A stretch of DNA of 45,710 nt from Bacteroidaceae bacterium (lineage in GTDB: Bacteria > Bacteroidota > Bacteroidia > Bacteroidales > Bacteroidaceae), in the NCBI GenBank assembly GCA_017615835.1, contig JAFZZI010000024.1, forward strand, positions 1 through 45,710, given 5' to 3'. Positions 44,174 through 45,710 of this stretch are shown piece after piece. The translations under genes and the position numbers were made by a program. Each line of letters opens with the position of its first letter. Position 1 is the first letter of the stretch. Below the pieces are notes generated by a model. The model worked only from the letters and a program-made list of their open reading frames with translations. It was not told the DNA's origin and did no database searches.

Positions 44174-45710
44174 TTATTCAGTAATTGTACGTACAGCACG
44201 GGCTGGAAGATCGTTCCAAAAAATAGCGCCACTTGAATTACGGCCATTTGATGATCCAAGACCAAAACTGCCATTATAAAAACTCATATAATAATAATAA
44301 GAAGAAGAGGGATCGTTTGACTTTGTCCAATATAGAACATTATGGCCATATACATTATCTGTTTTTGTTGTGAACCCCCCTATTATGTCTCTTAGGTTAT
44401 AAATTGCAGCGAGTTCATCTTTTGTTGGAAGCCTCCAATCTTTATGACCATTTAATGAAGAATTATTACACAATGCATTCATTGACTCCCACGTACCTCT
44501 ACCAATATCGGTCTTCTGAACTTCCAGTCTAAGTGTGTTTAAAATAATATAGTCCCCTTTATCTACAAATTCGGGCTTGTACAAGATCACGGTCTTTCCA
44601 TATGCTACACCCTTAGAATTAATAGCATAAGCTCTAACATAGGTCATCTTTGTTGTTGAGAAATCAGTGAGGCGATACTCATAACTACTTACACCTGTCC
44701 CTGGGACCTCTATCTTTGTGTCATAAATAGTTGGTTCTTCATAATCAGTACTAAGGACAAAGCCTCTTTCAGTATATGAGGGGTTACCCGCATTGGTAAT
44801 GGAAGCATGTAAAACCGCTGTTAGGTTCTTATCATCAACATTAGTTGCAGCTTCTGTAACTACCTCCGGCAGAGTTTCTCCTATAAAGAAAGATATTGTT
44901 GAACTATATGATGTTCCCTTACGATTTATTGAATATGCTCTTACGTAATAAGTTTTGCCTAAAGTTAATTCTGTCAGCGTTGTTGAATATACCCCTGTTG
45001 TGCTACCACCTACTTTTATTACATGATCGTTTTCAAGAGTAGGTGTAGTATTTATATCACTATATACAAATCCCTTTTCAGAATACAAAGGTGTTCCTCC
45101 GTCTGTTATACTAGCAGTTACTTCTGCGCTTAGCAATGAGAGATTTATATTGGTTGCCTGACGGATCTCTATGCTAGGAAGGCTTCCCTCCATTGAAAAT
45201 GATACTATTTTTTCGCTATAATACAAGCCGGAAGTATTTCTTGCATAAGAACGAGCATAATAAAGCTTGCCGAAAGTCAGCTCCGAAATGTTAGCAGAAT
45301 ATGATCCGAGCTTAATATCTCCTACTGGAACCATATTATCGTTTATGGTTGGTGTTGAGGAAGAATAACCATATACAAACCCTTTTTCTGTAATATTGGG
45401 ATAACCCAAATCCTCAACGACACCGTTTAGCGTTGCTGACAAATCAGTTACGTTGACATTGCTTGCAGCACTTATACTTACAACAGGAGTTGTACCTTTT
45501 ATCTCGAATTGTACTACATTTTCACTATATGTAGTCCCGCCTATATTTGTTGCATATGCCCTAACGTAGTAGGTTGATCCAAGGACCAGATTATTCAGTG
45601 TTGCCTCATATCCTCCGGCACTTGCACCTTCTACTTTAATGAAATTGTCATTAAGTGTTGGGGTATCATTTGTAGAACTGTAAACAAAGCCTTTCTCCGT
45701 AAATGAAGGA
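44174..45710 (-). CDS. Repeat surface protein with Fn3-like repeats and DUF1566/FISUMP-type C-terminus (5' end outside the window)
   Basis: The reading frame is open from 45710, so the gene continues beyond the window. At least four tandem repeats of about 95 residues are seen, each carrying EKGFVYS...PT..D and a terminal TYYVRAYA.N..G..Y signature, characteristic of Bacteroidota Fn3-like surface modules. The C-terminus (about 120 residues) shows DWRLPTKDELAAIYN, YWTKSNDPSS and DLPARAVRTI, matching the DUF1566/Lcl_C-type fold found at the ends of Bacteroidales surface proteins. It is probably an exported or cell-surface protein. Translation start and any signal peptide lie outside. Confidence 0.85.
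   Translation of the reverse strand, partial: PSFTEKGFVYSSTNDTPTLNDNFIKVEGASAGGYEATLNNLVLGSTYYVRAYATNIGGTTYSENVVQFEIKGTTPVVSISAASNVNVTDLSATLNGVVEDLGYPNITEKGFVYGYSSSTPTINDNMVPVGDIKLGSYSANISELTFGKLYYARSYARNTSGLYYSEKIVSFSMEGSLPSIEIRQATNINLSLLSAEVTASITDGGTPLYSEKGFVYSDINTTPTLENDHVIKVGGSTTGVYSTTLTELTLGKTYYVRAYSINRKGTSYSSTISFFIGETLPEVVTEAATNVDDKNLTAVLHASITNAGNPSYTERGFVLSTDYEEPTIYDTKIEVPGTGVSSYEYRLTDFSTTKMTYVRAYAINSKGVAYGKTVILYKPEFVDKGDYIILNTLRLEVQKTDIGRGTWESMNALCNNSSLNGHKDWRLPTKDELAAIYNLRDIIGGFTTKTDNVYGHNVLYWTKSNDPSSSYYYYMSFYNGSFGLGSSNGRNSSGAIFWNDLPARAVRTITE

Noticed and set aside
1-45710. tRNA genes and CRISPR arrays
   Set aside because: No cloverleaf-like pattern or CRISPR direct repeats were seen on either strand; a tRNAscan-SE/CRT run would be decisive.

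Overview
The window looks like a chromosomal segment of a Bacteroidales bacterium (phylum Bacteroidota). The evidence is a short 286-residue primary sigma factor of the Bacteroidota type, many promoter-like TAnnTTTG -7 boxes, SusC/DUF5686-style outer-membrane proteins with CarboxypepD_reg-like plug domains, abundant lipoproteins and repeat surface proteins, pyruvate phosphate dikinase and a class A RNase P RNA. Genus cannot be settled from the sequence alone.

Positions 1-28,550 are housekeeping sequence. In order they hold: a DUF5686 outer-membrane protein; the primary sigma factor with a 1-nt-coupled secreted protein; an HtrA protease; a pepC-like C1 peptidase with an M16 peptidase; an FHA/zinc-ribbon protein behind rnpB; a lipoprotein and a TonB C-terminal-domain protein; an RlmD-type rRNA methyltransferase; and pyruvate phosphate dikinase. 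Then comes a repeat-bearing gap (a REP-like alternative hairpin plus six 22-bp phased repeats). A compact six-gene operon follows, pyrB-pyrI-outer-membrane barrel-glyA-homocysteine methyltransferase-TSCPD protein, joining pyrimidine and one-carbon metabolism. A class A penicillin-binding protein, a glycogen branching enzyme with a small membrane protein, and a CsgG/FlgT-like secreted protein close this part.

Positions 28,722-38,506 are the standout: eight tightly packed minus-strand genes. Read 5' to 3' they encode a putative vWA-like lipoprotein, a small multi-span membrane protein, a tubulin/FtsZ-like GTPase, a 1066-residue actin/Hsp70-fold ATPase with a large unique N-terminus, a MotA/ExbB-like channel with a long cytoplasmic coiled coil, a MotB/OmpA-like stator partner, a 104-residue orphan, and a lipoprotein nuclease of the DNA/RNA non-specific (NUC1) family. 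This combines an ion-driven, peptidoglycan-anchored, ZorAB-like motor with both an actin-like and a tubulin-like protein and an exported nuclease. I know of no named system with exactly this set. It is the best candidate for a new envelope-spanning defence, DNA-handling or membrane-remodelling machine. It is preceded by a 347-bp gap with nested inverted repeats.

Positions 38,857-45,710 are accessory in character: a GNAT acetyltransferase with a GTGA-overlapping small ORF, two paralogous proteins of unknown function (one broken at its 3' end), a strong bidirectional terminator, and a run of secreted proteins (transglutaminase-like, DUF5683-like, lipoprotein) downstream of a partial Fn3-like repeat surface protein that runs off the right edge.
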